From: Flavobacterium pectinovorum
GTDB lineage: Bacteria; Bacteroidota; Bacteroidia; Flavobacteriales; Flavobacteriaceae
Direction of reading: 5' to 3'
Length of the DNA: 64,000 nucleotides
Assembly (NCBI RefSeq): GCF_006438875.1
Contig: NZ_RCZH01000015.1
Span: forward strand, 1 to 64,000
How positions within the stretch are numbered: position 1 is the first letter of the stretch; each line of letters begins with the position of its first letter. The position numbers and the translations under genes were made by a program. The notes beneath the pieces are model-generated. The model was not told the DNA's origin, made no database searches, and saw only the letters and a list, made by a program, of their open reading frames with translations. Positions 48,626 to 58,573 of the stretch are shown in pieces.

Positions 48626-50110
48626 CTATTTGTTAATAGCTTCAATTTTTAAAGTCCATGCTTCTTTTGCAGGTAAGTTATTTCTAAGGCTTTCCGGAAT
48701 TACAACTTTAAATCCTTGTGCTTCTTTTGTCCATTTAAGTGCCGTTTTTGAACCCAACATCGTGATTTTTGTTCCTTTTTTAGGGCTGATAGATTTCACT
48801 GTAACCGTTGCAGGAATTTTATCTTCTCCGTCTTTTGCTAAATAAAATGCAAATACATTTCCGGCATTATTTTGAGTAAAACAAATGTTCTCTTCTTTAA
48901 AAGGAGCAATTGGTTTTGTATCATAAATTGCTGTACTATTTATTTTCATCCAATCTGCGTAAGCTGATAATAAATCGTAAGCTCCTTTTTGCCATTCTCC
49001 TTCCGGACTTGGTGCAATATTCAACAACAAGTTTCCGCCTTTTGCAACCACATCAACAAGCATATGAATACCTTGTCTTCCGGTTAAATAAGTAGCATCC
49101 GGAGTATATGACCAGCCGCCGCCAGATGTAATACAAGATTCCCAAGGATAAGGCAATGTTTTTTCAGGAACTCTGTTTTCAGGAGTTAAATAGTTTTGGT
49201 TTTTTCCGTGAACCGCTCTATCAACTACAATTAATCCCGGTTGTTTTTGACGTGCTTTGATTACCAATTCGTCCATTTTAGGATCTTGCTCTACTACTCT
49301 GTGCTTGATGAAACCGTTTTTAGATTCGTTTTCTGCAAATTTCTCTTCGTAATTTTCTTTGATATTTTGTTGGTCTCTTTTTCTAACCCATCCACCATCA
49401 AGCCATAAAATATCAACTTTACCATAATTGGTCAGAATTTCTAAAATTTGGTTGTGTGTAAAATCAACATATTTTTGCCATTTTTCAGGATATAAAGTCG
49501 GATCGTAATTTACGTTTCTGTCGAAAGGCGGAAAATAAGGATCCCAGTAATTTTCGTTATGCCAGTCTGGTTTAGAAAAATATGCTCCGGTTGAAATATT
49601 CTCAGCTCTAAAAGCATTAAAAACTTCTTTCAAAATATCTGCTTTCGGATTTGTACTAAAAGGACAATCCTTATCAGTCACTTTATAATCAGAATATTTA
49701 GTGTCGTACATATTAAATCCGTCATGATGTTTTGTAGTGAAAACCATGTATTTCATTCCGGCTGCTTTTGCTGCTTTTGCCCATTTTACCGGATCAAATT
49801 TGGTTGGATTGAATGATTTTTTTAAGCCCTCATACTCTTTTACATATTCATTATAATTGCCTGAGTTGCTTCCTTTTTTACGCTCACACCATCCATAATC
49901 TTCCGGACAAATAGACCATGATTCTACAATTCCCCATTGGCTGTAAGTTCCCCAGTGCATTAACAATCCAAACTTTTTGCCTTGCCATTGCTCTAAATTT
50001 TTCAACACTAACGGATCCGTTTCCGGTACATAGCGCTCATCTTCATAAATGGCCTGCGAAAACATTTGAACGGAAAATAATAATGCGATTATAAATATTC
50101 CTCTTTTCAT
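48626..50110 (-). CDS. GH29 alpha-L-fucosidase
   Basis: The protein has 494 residues, with a signal peptide (MKRGIFIIALLFSVQMFSQA). The family start GKKFGLLMHWGTYSQWGI, KYMVFTTKHHDGFNMYD, and the nucleophile Asp238 in VDILWLDGGW are present. A beta-sandwich C-terminal domain ends the chain. Retaining removal of fucose, as found on N-glycan cores or antennae. First gene of the GH29-GH92-GH3 operon. Confidence 0.92.
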   Translation of the reverse strand: MKRGIFIIALLFSVQMFSQAIYEDERYVPETDPLVLKNLEQWQGKKFGLLMHWGTYSQWGIVESWSICPEDYGWCERKKGSNSGNYNEYVKEYEGLKKSFNPTKFDPVKWAKAAKAAGMKYMVFTTKHHDGFNMYDTKYSDYKVTDKDCPFSTNPKADILKEVFNAFRAENISTGAYFSKPDWHNENYWDPYFPPFDRNVNYDPTLYPEKWQKYVDFTHNQILEILTNYGKVDILWLDGGWVRKRDQQNIKENYEEKFAENESKNGFIKHRVVEQDPKMDELVIKARQKQPGLIVVDRAVHGKNQNYLTPENRVPEKTLPYPWESCITSGGGWSYTPDATYLTGRQGIHMLVDVVAKGGNLLLNIAPSPEGEWQKGAYDLLSAYADWMKINSTAIYDTKPIAPFKEENICFTQNNAGNVFAFYLAKDGEDKIPATVTVKSISPKKGTKITMLGSKTALKWTKEAQGFKVVIPESLRNNLPAKEAWTLKIEAINK

Positions 50111-50642
50111 CTTTATTCTATTTTATGGTTTTGTTTTTTGTTTTTTGTTTTGTCTTTATTTTTAAACACATAGCAACATAGCTTTTTGGAATGCAAAAGG
50201 CGTTTCACTTTGCATTAACACATCCAGATAGCTATCGGGACTATGTGTAAAAAACTAGTTTTTTTTTAAAATCTCTTTTTTATACACTTCAACAAATAAA
50301 TCTATGTTTCTATGTGTTTAAATTTTATGCGTAATCTAACTTTCTTTAATTTATTCTCATTTTTGTCATTTCGACGAAGGAGAAATCTTCGTAAGAAACT
50401 CCTCAACGAAAACCCAATCTTTGTCGAGTTTCTTGGGGAGATCCCTCGTTCCTCGGGATGACAATATTGGGGCTACTTTGAGCGTAAAGCTTTGTCAAAG
50501 TTTTAACCACGTTAATTAACCAACATAGCTATGTGTTAAAAATTAGTTTTTTTTTAAATCTCTTTTTATACACTTCAACAAATAAATCTATGTTTCTATA
50601 TGTTTAAATTTTATGCGTAATTCAACTTTGTCTACTTTATTC
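50111..50642. repeat. Repeat-filled gap: ACACATAG family and REP hairpin
   Basis: No gene. A block of about 90 bp containing CTCTTTTTTATACACTTCAA, CTATGTTTCTATGTGTTTAA and ATTTTATGCGTAAT occurs twice, at about 50263-50355 and 50545-50642. Between them lies a REP-type element (GTCATTTCGACGAAGGAGAA to CCTCGTTCCTCGGGATGACA, about 50366-50463). An AATGCAAA/TTTGCATT hairpin is at about 50190-50215. It separates the GH20 and GH29 transcription units. Confidence 0.8.
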
Positions 50643-52961
50643 TCAATTCACTAAAATTTCATCCACGAATAACCATGAACTTTCTCCTTTAGGACTTTTC
50701 TTTAAGTTAACCGCTATTACTTTTATGTAACGTACATTTTGTTTCTGAAAATTAATTTTGAAATCCTTCAATTCCGGAATTGGGTTTACAGCATAAGGTC
50801 TTGATAGCTTTCCAACTTGTTTGTATGTAATTCCGTCTGTCGAAACCAATACTTTGACTTCTACAGGAAAATTAACTCCGGCGCCCTGACTTTCAAGAGT
50901 TCCAACACTTACGTGCTCAATATTTTCCAATTTTTCAAGATCAATGACAAGTTCCATATCATTAACAATCCAGGCTTGCCATTGTCCGTCATGGAAATTT
51001 TTACTTCCTCTGATACTGTTTATCATGGTATTGGCATCTCCTTTGTAATTTTCATTAAATGGAGTTAGATATTTAACTTTGTGAGCAAATGCTTTATGAA
51101 AAATAATGGTATCCGTAAATGTTTTTCCAACTGGTTTTTCATCTTGAAACAGAGAAGCTTTTAAGATAGTAGTTTCTCTAAATTCAATTGGATTAATATA
51201 TTTTACAGCATTATGATCGATGTTTTTATCGCCCAAAACATATCGAATATCCGGATTTGGAAATTCATTTTTCAACTCAACTTTGATTTGCTTATTGGCT
51301 AAATCAGCTGTAGAAGAAGCGGTTACCAAATAAGCACTTTTCGCATAATTGATTCCTAAATAATCATAACGCTTTAATAATGTAAACAATCTTGTTGTGA
51401 AATCATTCCAGTTACGGCTTTCTTTTGAGCTCCATAAAGTTTCTGATAATGCCGCCAATCTTGGAAAAATCATATATTCAGAATCTTTTGGTAATGCTAA
51501 ATGTTCTGCCCATAAATTGGCTTGACCACCTAAAACATGTGCCGCTTCCTGAGGCGTCATAGTAGAAACTACAGGATCAAATTTGTACACTTCATTTAAC
51601 GGATTGTAAGCATCAAAGGCTAATGGTTCTTCGTTTTGAGGGCCTTGATAAAAATTAAAATAACAAGGCGATTCCGGAGTCATAATGACATCATGCCCCT
51701 GATCTGCTGCTTCAATACCGCCTTTTGTTCCTCTCCAACTCATTACAGTTGCTTCCGGAGCTAAGCCTCCTTCTAATATTTCATCCCAGCCAATTACTTT
51801 TTTGCCTTTAGAATTGATGTATTTTTCGATTCGTTTTACAAAATAACTTTGCAATTCGGCTGTGTTTTTTAACCCCAGATCTTTGATTCTTTTTTGGCAA
51901 TACGGACATTTCTCCCAATTGGTTTTCGTAGCTTCATCTCCTCCAATATGAATATATTTAGAAGGAAAAATAGCCATTACTTCGTCTAATACATTCTCTA
52001 AAAATGTGAATGTCGTTTCTTTTCCTGCACAATAAATATCCGTTATTGGCCATAATCCGCCTGACGGAACACCAATACGCTGATCAAAACAAGCCAATTC
52101 AGGATACGATGCAATTGCAGAACTTACGTGTGCCGGCATTTCGATTTCCGGAATTACTTCGATGTTTTTGCTTGCTGCGTATTTTACAATTTCTTTTAAT
52201 TCTTCCTGAGTCAAAAATCCGCCGTAAGTTCCTTTTTCATCCGGATTTGTGGTTAATCTTGCATTCCACGAAACGTTTTCCTGATCGACTCTCCAGGCTC
52301 CAACTTCGGTTAATTTTGGATATTTTTTAATTTCGATTCTCCAGCCCTGATCATCCACCAAATGCAAATGCAAAACGTTCATTTTGTGCATCGCCAAACG
52401 ATCGATTGTAGCCAGAATATAATTTTTATCGAAAAAATGACGCGATAAATCCAACATCAAACCTCTCCATTTAAAACGCGGTTCATCCGTAATCGTTACG
52501 TTCGGAATTTGCCATTTTGCAGATGTTATCGCATATTTACTTTCGATCACAACCGGAAGTAATTGTCTGATGGTTTCTAATCCGTAAATAAAACCTGCAT
52601 TTCCGTTTGCTGTAACGGTGATCGTATTATTGTTTACTTCTAATTTGTAGGCTTCTTTATGGAATGTTGCATCAATTTTAAATTGAACAAAATTTGCTGA
52701 AGGTGCTTTTAATCCCAAAACCGGACGAAAACCTGCAGCAGCTTCAAACTTGCTGATTAACGCATTCGAAATCTCTTTTTGAAAATCAGTATTGGCGACA
52801 AAAACGGTATTTTTAGAAAACTCAAAAGTTCCGGGCTGAATCAGCAATTGATTCGGTTTCGGAATAATTTGAATGTCTTTCTCAGTAAAAACTTTTTGGC
52901 TATAACCCGAACTTAAAACAGCAAAGAAGATTAAGACGAATATGGGTTTTAATGATCTCAT
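50643..52961 (-). CDS. GH20 beta-N-acetylhexosaminidase
   Basis: The protein has 772 residues, with a signal peptide ending SSGYS. An N-terminal GH20b domain (about 25-155) precedes the catalytic barrel (FKWRGLMLDLSRHF; NVLHLHLVDDQGWRIEIKKY). The catalytic Asp342-Glu343 pair lies in HIGGDEA, used for substrate-assisted hydrolysis. From about 630 a discoidin-like F5/8 module is appended (WQAWIVNDMELVIDLEKLEN, FVDEILVN), which may bind glycan. Removes terminal GlcNAc or GalNAc, the step after galactose removal from complex N-glycans. 5 bp downstream of the GH2 gene. Confidence 0.93.
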   Translation of the reverse strand: MRSLKPIFVLIFFAVLSSGYSQKVFTEKDIQIIPKPNQLLIQPGTFEFSKNTVFVANTDFQKEISNALISKFEAAAGFRPVLGLKAPSANFVQFKIDATFHKEAYKLEVNNNTITVTANGNAGFIYGLETIRQLLPVVIESKYAITSAKWQIPNVTITDEPRFKWRGLMLDLSRHFFDKNYILATIDRLAMHKMNVLHLHLVDDQGWRIEIKKYPKLTEVGAWRVDQENVSWNARLTTNPDEKGTYGGFLTQEELKEIVKYAASKNIEVIPEIEMPAHVSSAIASYPELACFDQRIGVPSGGLWPITDIYCAGKETTFTFLENVLDEVMAIFPSKYIHIGGDEATKTNWEKCPYCQKRIKDLGLKNTAELQSYFVKRIEKYINSKGKKVIGWDEILEGGLAPEATVMSWRGTKGGIEAADQGHDVIMTPESPCYFNFYQGPQNEEPLAFDAYNPLNEVYKFDPVVSTMTPQEAAHVLGGQANLWAEHLALPKDSEYMIFPRLAALSETLWSSKESRNWNDFTTRLFTLLKRYDYLGINYAKSAYLVTASSTADLANKQIKVELKNEFPNPDIRYVLGDKNIDHNAVKYINPIEFRETTILKASLFQDEKPVGKTFTDTIIFHKAFAHKVKYLTPFNENYKGDANTMINSIRGSKNFHDGQWQAWIVNDMELVIDLEKLENIEHVSVGTLESQGAGVNFPVEVKVLVSTDGITYKQVGKLSRPYAVNPIPELKDFKINFQKQNVRYIKVIAVNLKKSPKGESSWLFVDEILVN

Positions 52962-52966
52962 AATTA

Positions 52967-55900
52967 TTATTTAAAAGATGGTGTTATTTTAAATTGATAC
53001 TGATAATTTTTGTCTCTCAAAAGATATTTTTCCATTGGCCAGGCTTGCCAACTGTCGATTCCGCCAACTCCCATTTGTTTAGAATCGATTTTTAAACTTG
53101 TTAAATCTCTTTCTTTCAATTCAGCGGCATGTCTTTGGTCTTTCTGCAAACCATCGTCTAAATCTTCATTTAAAAAATGTAAAGCTGTAATCGCTAATAA
53201 ATTATCTGATGTTACCATTAATTTTAATTTATCGCTAACTAATTCTAAAAAGCGAACATCTGTTTTATTTCCTGTTTCCTGCGGACGGATGTATGGATAA
53301 TATTGTTCTGAAACCGTTTGCGTGTAAAGACCAACTTGCGAACTGTAATTTCTGTCAATGTAATTTTCGTGTGGACCTCTTCCGTAATAGGTCATATTGC
53401 TAAAATCTTTCTGAAGGATAATTTCCATTCCAAATCTTGGTAAAATAGGCTGTTCTTTGGTTTTATCAAGATTTAATTCTTCTTTAACCGTTAATTCTCC
53501 GTTGCTGTTAAACTCATAATTCAGTTCTAATGTCGACGAAACCTGAGGTAAATTGTACGTTGCTTTTACTTCTATTTTATTATCTTTTGTAGCAGTGTAA
53601 CTCCAATTTATAAGTATTGGATTTTCTGTTGCTTCTTTCCATGCCACTAAATTTTTCTGAAAATTAGCTCCAAAATCATTATCGTTTGGTGCTCTCCAAA
53701 GATTCGGACGCAATTGATAACCTTCTTTTATTATTGGAAAATTATTGAAGGAATATCCACTAATAAATCCTGTTTTTTTATCGAAAGTAATTTCGGCTTT
53801 ATCACTTTTAAAAACCGTGCTGTTTACTTTTTTGTCTACAGAAATTTTTGATGCACCTTCGATCTTAATATCATTTTTCCAGGTTCCTTTGTATGCCAAT
53901 TGTTCTGTGGCAATTTCGAAACCTTTTGGTAAAAACGGCTCGTCTTGTTTTAGCTGATAACTTATATTTATAAAAGCTTCCTGAAACTTTTTATCGCCTA
54001 ATTTAATTGGTAAAGTATATGTTTTAGACTGCTTTGAATCTATTGCCAGATAATCAATAACTCCCGTGTCTTGTGCAACTCCGTCCAGAATTAGTTTCCA
54101 ATGCAAGGTCACATTACTTAAATCTTTAAACGAAAATTCGTTGTAAACTTTAATCGTTGCCGTTTCCTGATTTTCCCATGAAGTTAAAATGTTTTGCATC
54201 ACATTTTTTACTTCAAAAGCATGCGGATTTGGTTTTCTCTCTACCGTAAATACACCATTATTTACAAAATTATTATCACTTCTCACGTCTTTTGGTCCAA
54301 AATCTCCTCCGTAAGCCAAAATGCGTGTTCCGTCCGGAAGTGTTTTATATACCGACTGATCAATCATATCCCAAATAAATCCTCCCTGAAAGTTTGGATG
54401 TTTACGATATACATCCCAATAATCTTTAAAATTTCCCATCGAATTCCCCATTGCATGCGCATATTCACACTGAATATAAGGTCTTGACGGATTTGGGTTT
54501 GCGAGAATATATTCTTCCATTTTGTTTGGAGAACTGTACATTGGATCGATAATATCTGAATCCCATTCGAATTTTAAATCCTTTCCGTCCCAGCCGCCTG
54601 CGGTGGCTCTTTCGTACTGAATTGGTCTTGATTTATCGCGGTTTTTAATCCACAAATATCCTCTGTAAAAGTTATATCCATTTCCGGCTTCGTTCCCCAT
54701 ACTCCAGATAATAATCGAAGTATGATTTTTATCTCTTTCAATCATACGCTGCATACGCTGAATGTGTGCCAACTCCCAATCTGGTTTATTCCCCAGCGTT
54801 TTGGTAATATCATATCCCATTCCGTGCGATTCTATATTAGCTTCATCGACAACATAAATTCCGTATTTATCGCATAATTCATAAAAATATTCATCGTTTG
54901 GATAATGCGACATTCTCACCGCATTGATATTAAATTGTTTCATGATTTTAATATCTTCTTCCATGCGTTCTCTTGAAATCGTTTGTCCCGTTACCGGATC
55001 GACTTCATGACGGTTTACTCCTTTTATGTAAATCGCCTTTCCGTTTACTAAAAGTTGCCCGCCTTTAATTTCTACTTTTCTAAAACCAACATTTTGATTG
55101 ATTACTTCAATTACAGTTCCTTTTTTATCTTTTAAAATAAAACTTATTTGATACAAATTCGGAATTTCAGCACTCCATTTCTTCGGATTATTTGCAGCAA
55201 AATCAAAACTCAATTTTTTAGTTTCTGATGATAAAGCTACTTTTTTAGAATCGATAATTTTTCCGTCGTCTTTCAGTTGAACTTCAAAACTATAACTGTC
55301 ATTTTTATTTAAATCAGAAAATTCCGTTGAGATTTTTAAACTTCCATTTATATAAGAAGCATCAAGATCCGGAACGATTTCATAATCTTTTAAACGCGCT
55401 TTATTTCTGGCAACCAAATACGAATCACGAGTAATTCCGCTCATTCTCCACATATCCTGACATTCTAAATACGAACCGTCATTCCATTTCATAACTTGCA
55501 AAACGATGGTGTTTTTACCCATTTTTACATATTTATTTAAGTTGAATTCAGAAGGTAATTTTCCATCTTCACCATAACCCACATAAACGCCATTTACCCA
55601 AACGGTAAGATTTGATTTTGCAGTTCCAATATGCAGAAAAATATCTTTTCCTTCCCACGATTTATCAATTGTAATTTCTCTTCTGTAAACTCCCGTTGGA
55701 TTGTATTTTACAGGCACAAACGGTGGATTTGGCGCCATCAGATAATCAAAATCATAAGTTGTGTTTACATAAACCGGATATCCGTAACCATTTACATCCC
55801 AACTTGCCGGAATTCTAAAATTATCCCACGATTTATCATCAAAATTGGTTTTTTCAAAATCTTTTGGAAGCGCGCCTGGACTGTCAACATATTTAAATTT

Positions 55901-56113
55901 CCAGGCTCCGTTAATATCCAGATAATTTTTTGATTGTCTCCATTCGTTTTTGGCTGCCAATGCTTCATTTTCAAAAACATAATAAGCAGCGTGCATCGGC
56001 TCTCTATTATCTTCATTGATTTTTTCATTTTGCCAAAACGGAACTTTTTCCTGAGCATTTATAGTTACTACAGAAACAATTAATAATGATAATATGGATA
56101 TTGTTTTTTTCAT
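52967..56113 (-). CDS. GH2 beta-galactosidase (LacZ-like)
   Basis: The protein has 1048 residues, with a signal peptide (MKKTISILSLLIVSVVTINAQ), so exported unlike E. coli LacZ. In order: GH2 sugar-binding, Ig-like and barrel domains, with the acid/base Glu475 in WSMGNEAGNG and nucleophile Glu550 in YIQCEYAHAMGN. Then come a second Ig-like domain and the beta-galactosidase small-chain domain (FGMEIILQKDFSNMTYYGRG). Likely removes beta-linked galactose from glycan antennae. First gene of a pair with GH20. Confidence 0.93.
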   Translation of the reverse strand: MKKTISILSLLIVSVVTINAQEKVPFWQNEKINEDNREPMHAAYYVFENEALAAKNEWRQSKNYLDINGAWKFKYVDSPGALPKDFEKTNFDDKSWDNFRIPASWDVNGYGYPVYVNTTYDFDYLMAPNPPFVPVKYNPTGVYRREITIDKSWEGKDIFLHIGTAKSNLTVWVNGVYVGYGEDGKLPSEFNLNKYVKMGKNTIVLQVMKWNDGSYLECQDMWRMSGITRDSYLVARNKARLKDYEIVPDLDASYINGSLKISTEFSDLNKNDSYSFEVQLKDDGKIIDSKKVALSSETKKLSFDFAANNPKKWSAEIPNLYQISFILKDKKGTVIEVINQNVGFRKVEIKGGQLLVNGKAIYIKGVNRHEVDPVTGQTISRERMEEDIKIMKQFNINAVRMSHYPNDEYFYELCDKYGIYVVDEANIESHGMGYDITKTLGNKPDWELAHIQRMQRMIERDKNHTSIIIWSMGNEAGNGYNFYRGYLWIKNRDKSRPIQYERATAGGWDGKDLKFEWDSDIIDPMYSSPNKMEEYILANPNPSRPYIQCEYAHAMGNSMGNFKDYWDVYRKHPNFQGGFIWDMIDQSVYKTLPDGTRILAYGGDFGPKDVRSDNNFVNNGVFTVERKPNPHAFEVKNVMQNILTSWENQETATIKVYNEFSFKDLSNVTLHWKLILDGVAQDTGVIDYLAIDSKQSKTYTLPIKLGDKKFQEAFINISYQLKQDEPFLPKGFEIATEQLAYKGTWKNDIKIEGASKISVDKKVNSTVFKSDKAEITFDKKTGFISGYSFNNFPIIKEGYQLRPNLWRAPNDNDFGANFQKNLVAWKEATENPILINWSYTATKDNKIEVKATYNLPQVSSTLELNYEFNSNGELTVKEELNLDKTKEQPILPRFGMEIILQKDFSNMTYYGRGPHENYIDRNYSSQVGLYTQTVSEQYYPYIRPQETGNKTDVRFLELVSDKLKLMVTSDNLLAITALHFLNEDLDDGLQKDQRHAAELKERDLTSLKIDSKQMGVGGIDSWQAWPMEKYLLRDKNYQYQFKITPSFK

Positions 56114-56409
56114 TCTTTATTTTTTTATTCTTGCCTTTTTATTCTGAATAGATAGATTCTGTGTAGATCTCCAAATTCGAGCTATGTGGTGAACATTTTT
56201 TCACGCAGATTGAGCAGATTTTCTTTTTTAATCTTTTTAATCCTTTAATCATTGGCTTTGATTTATGAACACATAGAAACATAGATTTTAAAGATAAAAA
56301 AAAGACGTTTAAATCATATTAATTCACAGAGCAATGTGAAAATTGTGTCCAAAATTTTAATCTTGTGAGAGAAAAAAAATCTATGTTTCTATGTGTTAAA
56401 AATAATCTG
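56114..56409. repeat. Gap with a 22-bp inverted repeat of the ACACATAG family
   Basis: A perfect 22-bp inverted repeat (56268-56289 with 56376-56397; AACACATAGAAACATAGATT core) is separated by 86 bp. The same motif borders the repeat regions near 50160-50640 and 59600-59740. No coding sequence recognised. It separates the GH2-GH20 unit from the GH130-CBM9-lipoprotein unit. Confidence 0.85.
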
Positions 56410-57489
56410 TTACTTTAAACTGGCTTTTGTTTCTTTGATGGTTTTCAAATTACTTTCGGTCAATGCATTTCCGTCGAAGAAAGAAACACCAACTGCACCG
56501 TTTTCTTTCGCAAGTAAAATAGCTTCTTTTAGTTCTTTGTCATTTTTCAATCCCGGAATATAAATTCCTGTATTGATTTTCGTTTTTTTATCTTCAAGAT
56601 CAGCAACACCTTGTTTTGTAGCATATCCAACCCAGTCAATTTCTTCATCATAAAAACTATGATAAATCATTGGATAAACTTCATCAATATTCCATTTATC
56701 CCAACGTTGGCGCACCATATGATCAGCCATTTCAGGATAAGGAAATACGGCTGCAGTTAATTTTTTATTGTGTTGGTGTACAATTTTGTAAGCATCATTT
56801 ACGACAGCCTGAATCGCATTTAATCTGAAATTTTTCCACTCCATATCGATCGAAGTATTATGGCTGTTTTTTGGATTTTTGTGATGGATTTTTTCGAATG
56901 CTTTGATACATTCATCACAATAACAGAAATCGAATTGAGGCAATTCTGTATCCTGAACCAAATTGTATTTTGGCAGTAAACTAATTGGTAAAAAGATGTC
57001 CGGAAAACGTATATAATCTAAGTGAATGCTTTCGATTCCGTCTATTTTTGCCAGTTCTTCAACCAGATGTAAAATGTGTTCTCTTGATTCTTTTCTGGTT
57101 GGGCATAACCATTGGTAATAATCTACATAAGGGCGGTTATCAAAACATGATTTTCCTTCTTTGCTAACCATGTACCAATCCGGATGTTGCAATGCAATTG
57201 AATCATCCGGTCTGTTCATCGCCATGATCCAGGCATGTACTTTCAAGCCTTCTTTTGTGGCAAGAGGCACTAATCTTTTCAAGAGTTTTGGATCTGTTTT
57301 AGTATTGATTAATACTTCATCGATGCCGCCATCTTTATATTTTTTGAATTCTTTTGAGTAATCTGCGTCTGATTTTTTGGCATCTGCGGTTGTCCAGACT
57401 CCAAATTTAAAAGTGGTTTGTTCTTCTTTTTTGGCACAAGAAAAAATACTAAATGCCAATAAAAAAAAGAATAGTTTTGGTAGTTTCAT
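56410..57489 (-). CDS. Putative glycoside-hydrolase-like TIM-barrel lipoprotein
   Basis: The protein has 359 residues; the signal ends IFSC, a lipobox, followed by a charged spacer. The body resembles the GHL10/DUF4015 group of putative glycosidases: GLKVHAWIMAMNRPDDS, CPTRKESREHILHLVEELAK, GIESIHLDYIRFPD and DEVYPMIYHSF. Conserved acidic residues at strand ends (LDYIRFPD, DEVYPM) suit a catalytic barrel. FCYCDECIKAF is an unusual cysteine cluster. The activity is unknown; its place in the locus suggests a glycan substrate. It is 6 bp downstream of the CBM9-like gene. Confidence 0.65.
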   Translation of the reverse strand: MKLPKLFFFLLAFSIFSCAKKEEQTTFKFGVWTTADAKKSDADYSKEFKKYKDGGIDEVLINTKTDPKLLKRLVPLATKEGLKVHAWIMAMNRPDDSIALQHPDWYMVSKEGKSCFDNRPYVDYYQWLCPTRKESREHILHLVEELAKIDGIESIHLDYIRFPDIFLPISLLPKYNLVQDTELPQFDFCYCDECIKAFEKIHHKNPKNSHNTSIDMEWKNFRLNAIQAVVNDAYKIVHQHNKKLTAAVFPYPEMADHMVRQRWDKWNIDEVYPMIYHSFYDEEIDWVGYATKQGVADLEDKKTKINTGIYIPGLKNDKELKEAILLAKENGAVGVSFFDGNALTESNLKTIKETKASLK

Positions 57490-57495
57490 AGTGGT

Positions 57496-58566
57496 TTATT
57501 TTTGTATTATTTTACCATCTTGTCTGATAATAAAGGTTTGATTAGAAAATGGACTTTTAACTCTAATGTTGTATCCTGTTGTATGATTTTCTAAGAATGG
57601 TTTTAATATTTTACCGTCGACACTAATTGGTTCTTTTGTGAGATCAGTTATTGATTTTGCCCAACTTTTATTTTTCTCCTCGTATTCTTTTTGAAATCTG
57701 TACAAATTATAAAGTTCCCATTTAACTTTCTCGTCTTGCGGAATCGTAAAGTTGTCTTTTCCTTCTTTGGAAGAAAAATAAACATATCCCCATTTTTCCG
57801 GTTCGTGCATATTGATGACTCCCATTGGTGACCAAACCCAATTGTATTCTGGCAGAAATTTTCCATCAGAATCTTTCTTACGTTCGTATTTGCCGTCAAC
57901 AAGAGAATGTTGCCAATTTACTCTGGAAAAATTGACTCTCCAGAATTTATCTACTGGAACATTTTTGTCAAAATAAGATGTTTTGTAAGATGCCCACGGA
58001 ATTGCCATTTCCAGAACCCAACCCTGATCAATATCGTTTGGATTATTTAATGTTCCGTTGATTTTTACTGCCGATTTTAATCCCGGAATATTCCAATCGT
58101 TCAAAACAACATTGTCATTTTCTCGGTAAGGTTTTGATAAAAATAGATCCCAAGCAGTGTTCAAGGCGTTTATTTCTAATTCATAATAGTTAAAAGTGTC
58201 GCTGTCGGGATCTATAAAAACTTCAAAATCGTTATTGTAAAAAATAATGGTATCACGTTGTTTCAAATTTGCCCAAACATGTGGTTCTTCAATTTTCGCT
58301 AAAATGTAAAAATTGGTTTCATCCCAAAGCATTTTAACCTTTGTTGCATATTTTGGTTTTACATTATTTTCTATGTCTTCAAAAAGTTCTGTCCATTCGA
58401 CTTTGTTCCATGAGGGATCATTTTCTTCTCCATCAATTACAACTGGAACCATTGTTTTTGACGCCACATAAGTTTTAGGAATAATGGTCTTTTTCTTCGA
58501 TTGTGAAAAACCCACAACCGAAAGAAAACTTAGAACCATCGTAAAACATTGAAATTTTAAACGCAT
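57496..58566 (-). CDS. CBM9-like carbohydrate-binding protein
   Basis: The protein has 356 residues, with a signal peptide ending VVGFSQ. A family-9-like beta-sandwich covers about residues 38-250: VVIDGEENDPSWNKVEWTEL, KVKMLWDETNFYILAKIEEP, NDFEVFIDPDSDTFNYYELE and WVLEMAIPWASY. No catalytic domain is visible. The C-terminus (WSPMGVINMHEPEKWGYVYF and after) is typical of this Bacteroidota family. Probably binds released glycan in the periplasm or on the outer membrane. It lies between GH130 (7 bp) and the TIM-barrel lipoprotein (6 bp) in one operon. Confidence 0.75.
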   Translation of the reverse strand: MRLKFQCFTMVLSFLSVVGFSQSKKKTIIPKTYVASKTMVPVVIDGEENDPSWNKVEWTELFEDIENNVKPKYATKVKMLWDETNFYILAKIEEPHVWANLKQRDTIIFYNNDFEVFIDPDSDTFNYYELEINALNTAWDLFLSKPYRENDNVVLNDWNIPGLKSAVKINGTLNNPNDIDQGWVLEMAIPWASYKTSYFDKNVPVDKFWRVNFSRVNWQHSLVDGKYERKKDSDGKFLPEYNWVWSPMGVINMHEPEKWGYVYFSSKEGKDNFTIPQDEKVKWELYNLYRFQKEYEEKNKSWAKSITDLTKEPISVDGKILKPFLENHTTGYNIRVKSPFSNQTFIIRQDGKIIQK

Positions 58567-58573
58567 ATTTTTT

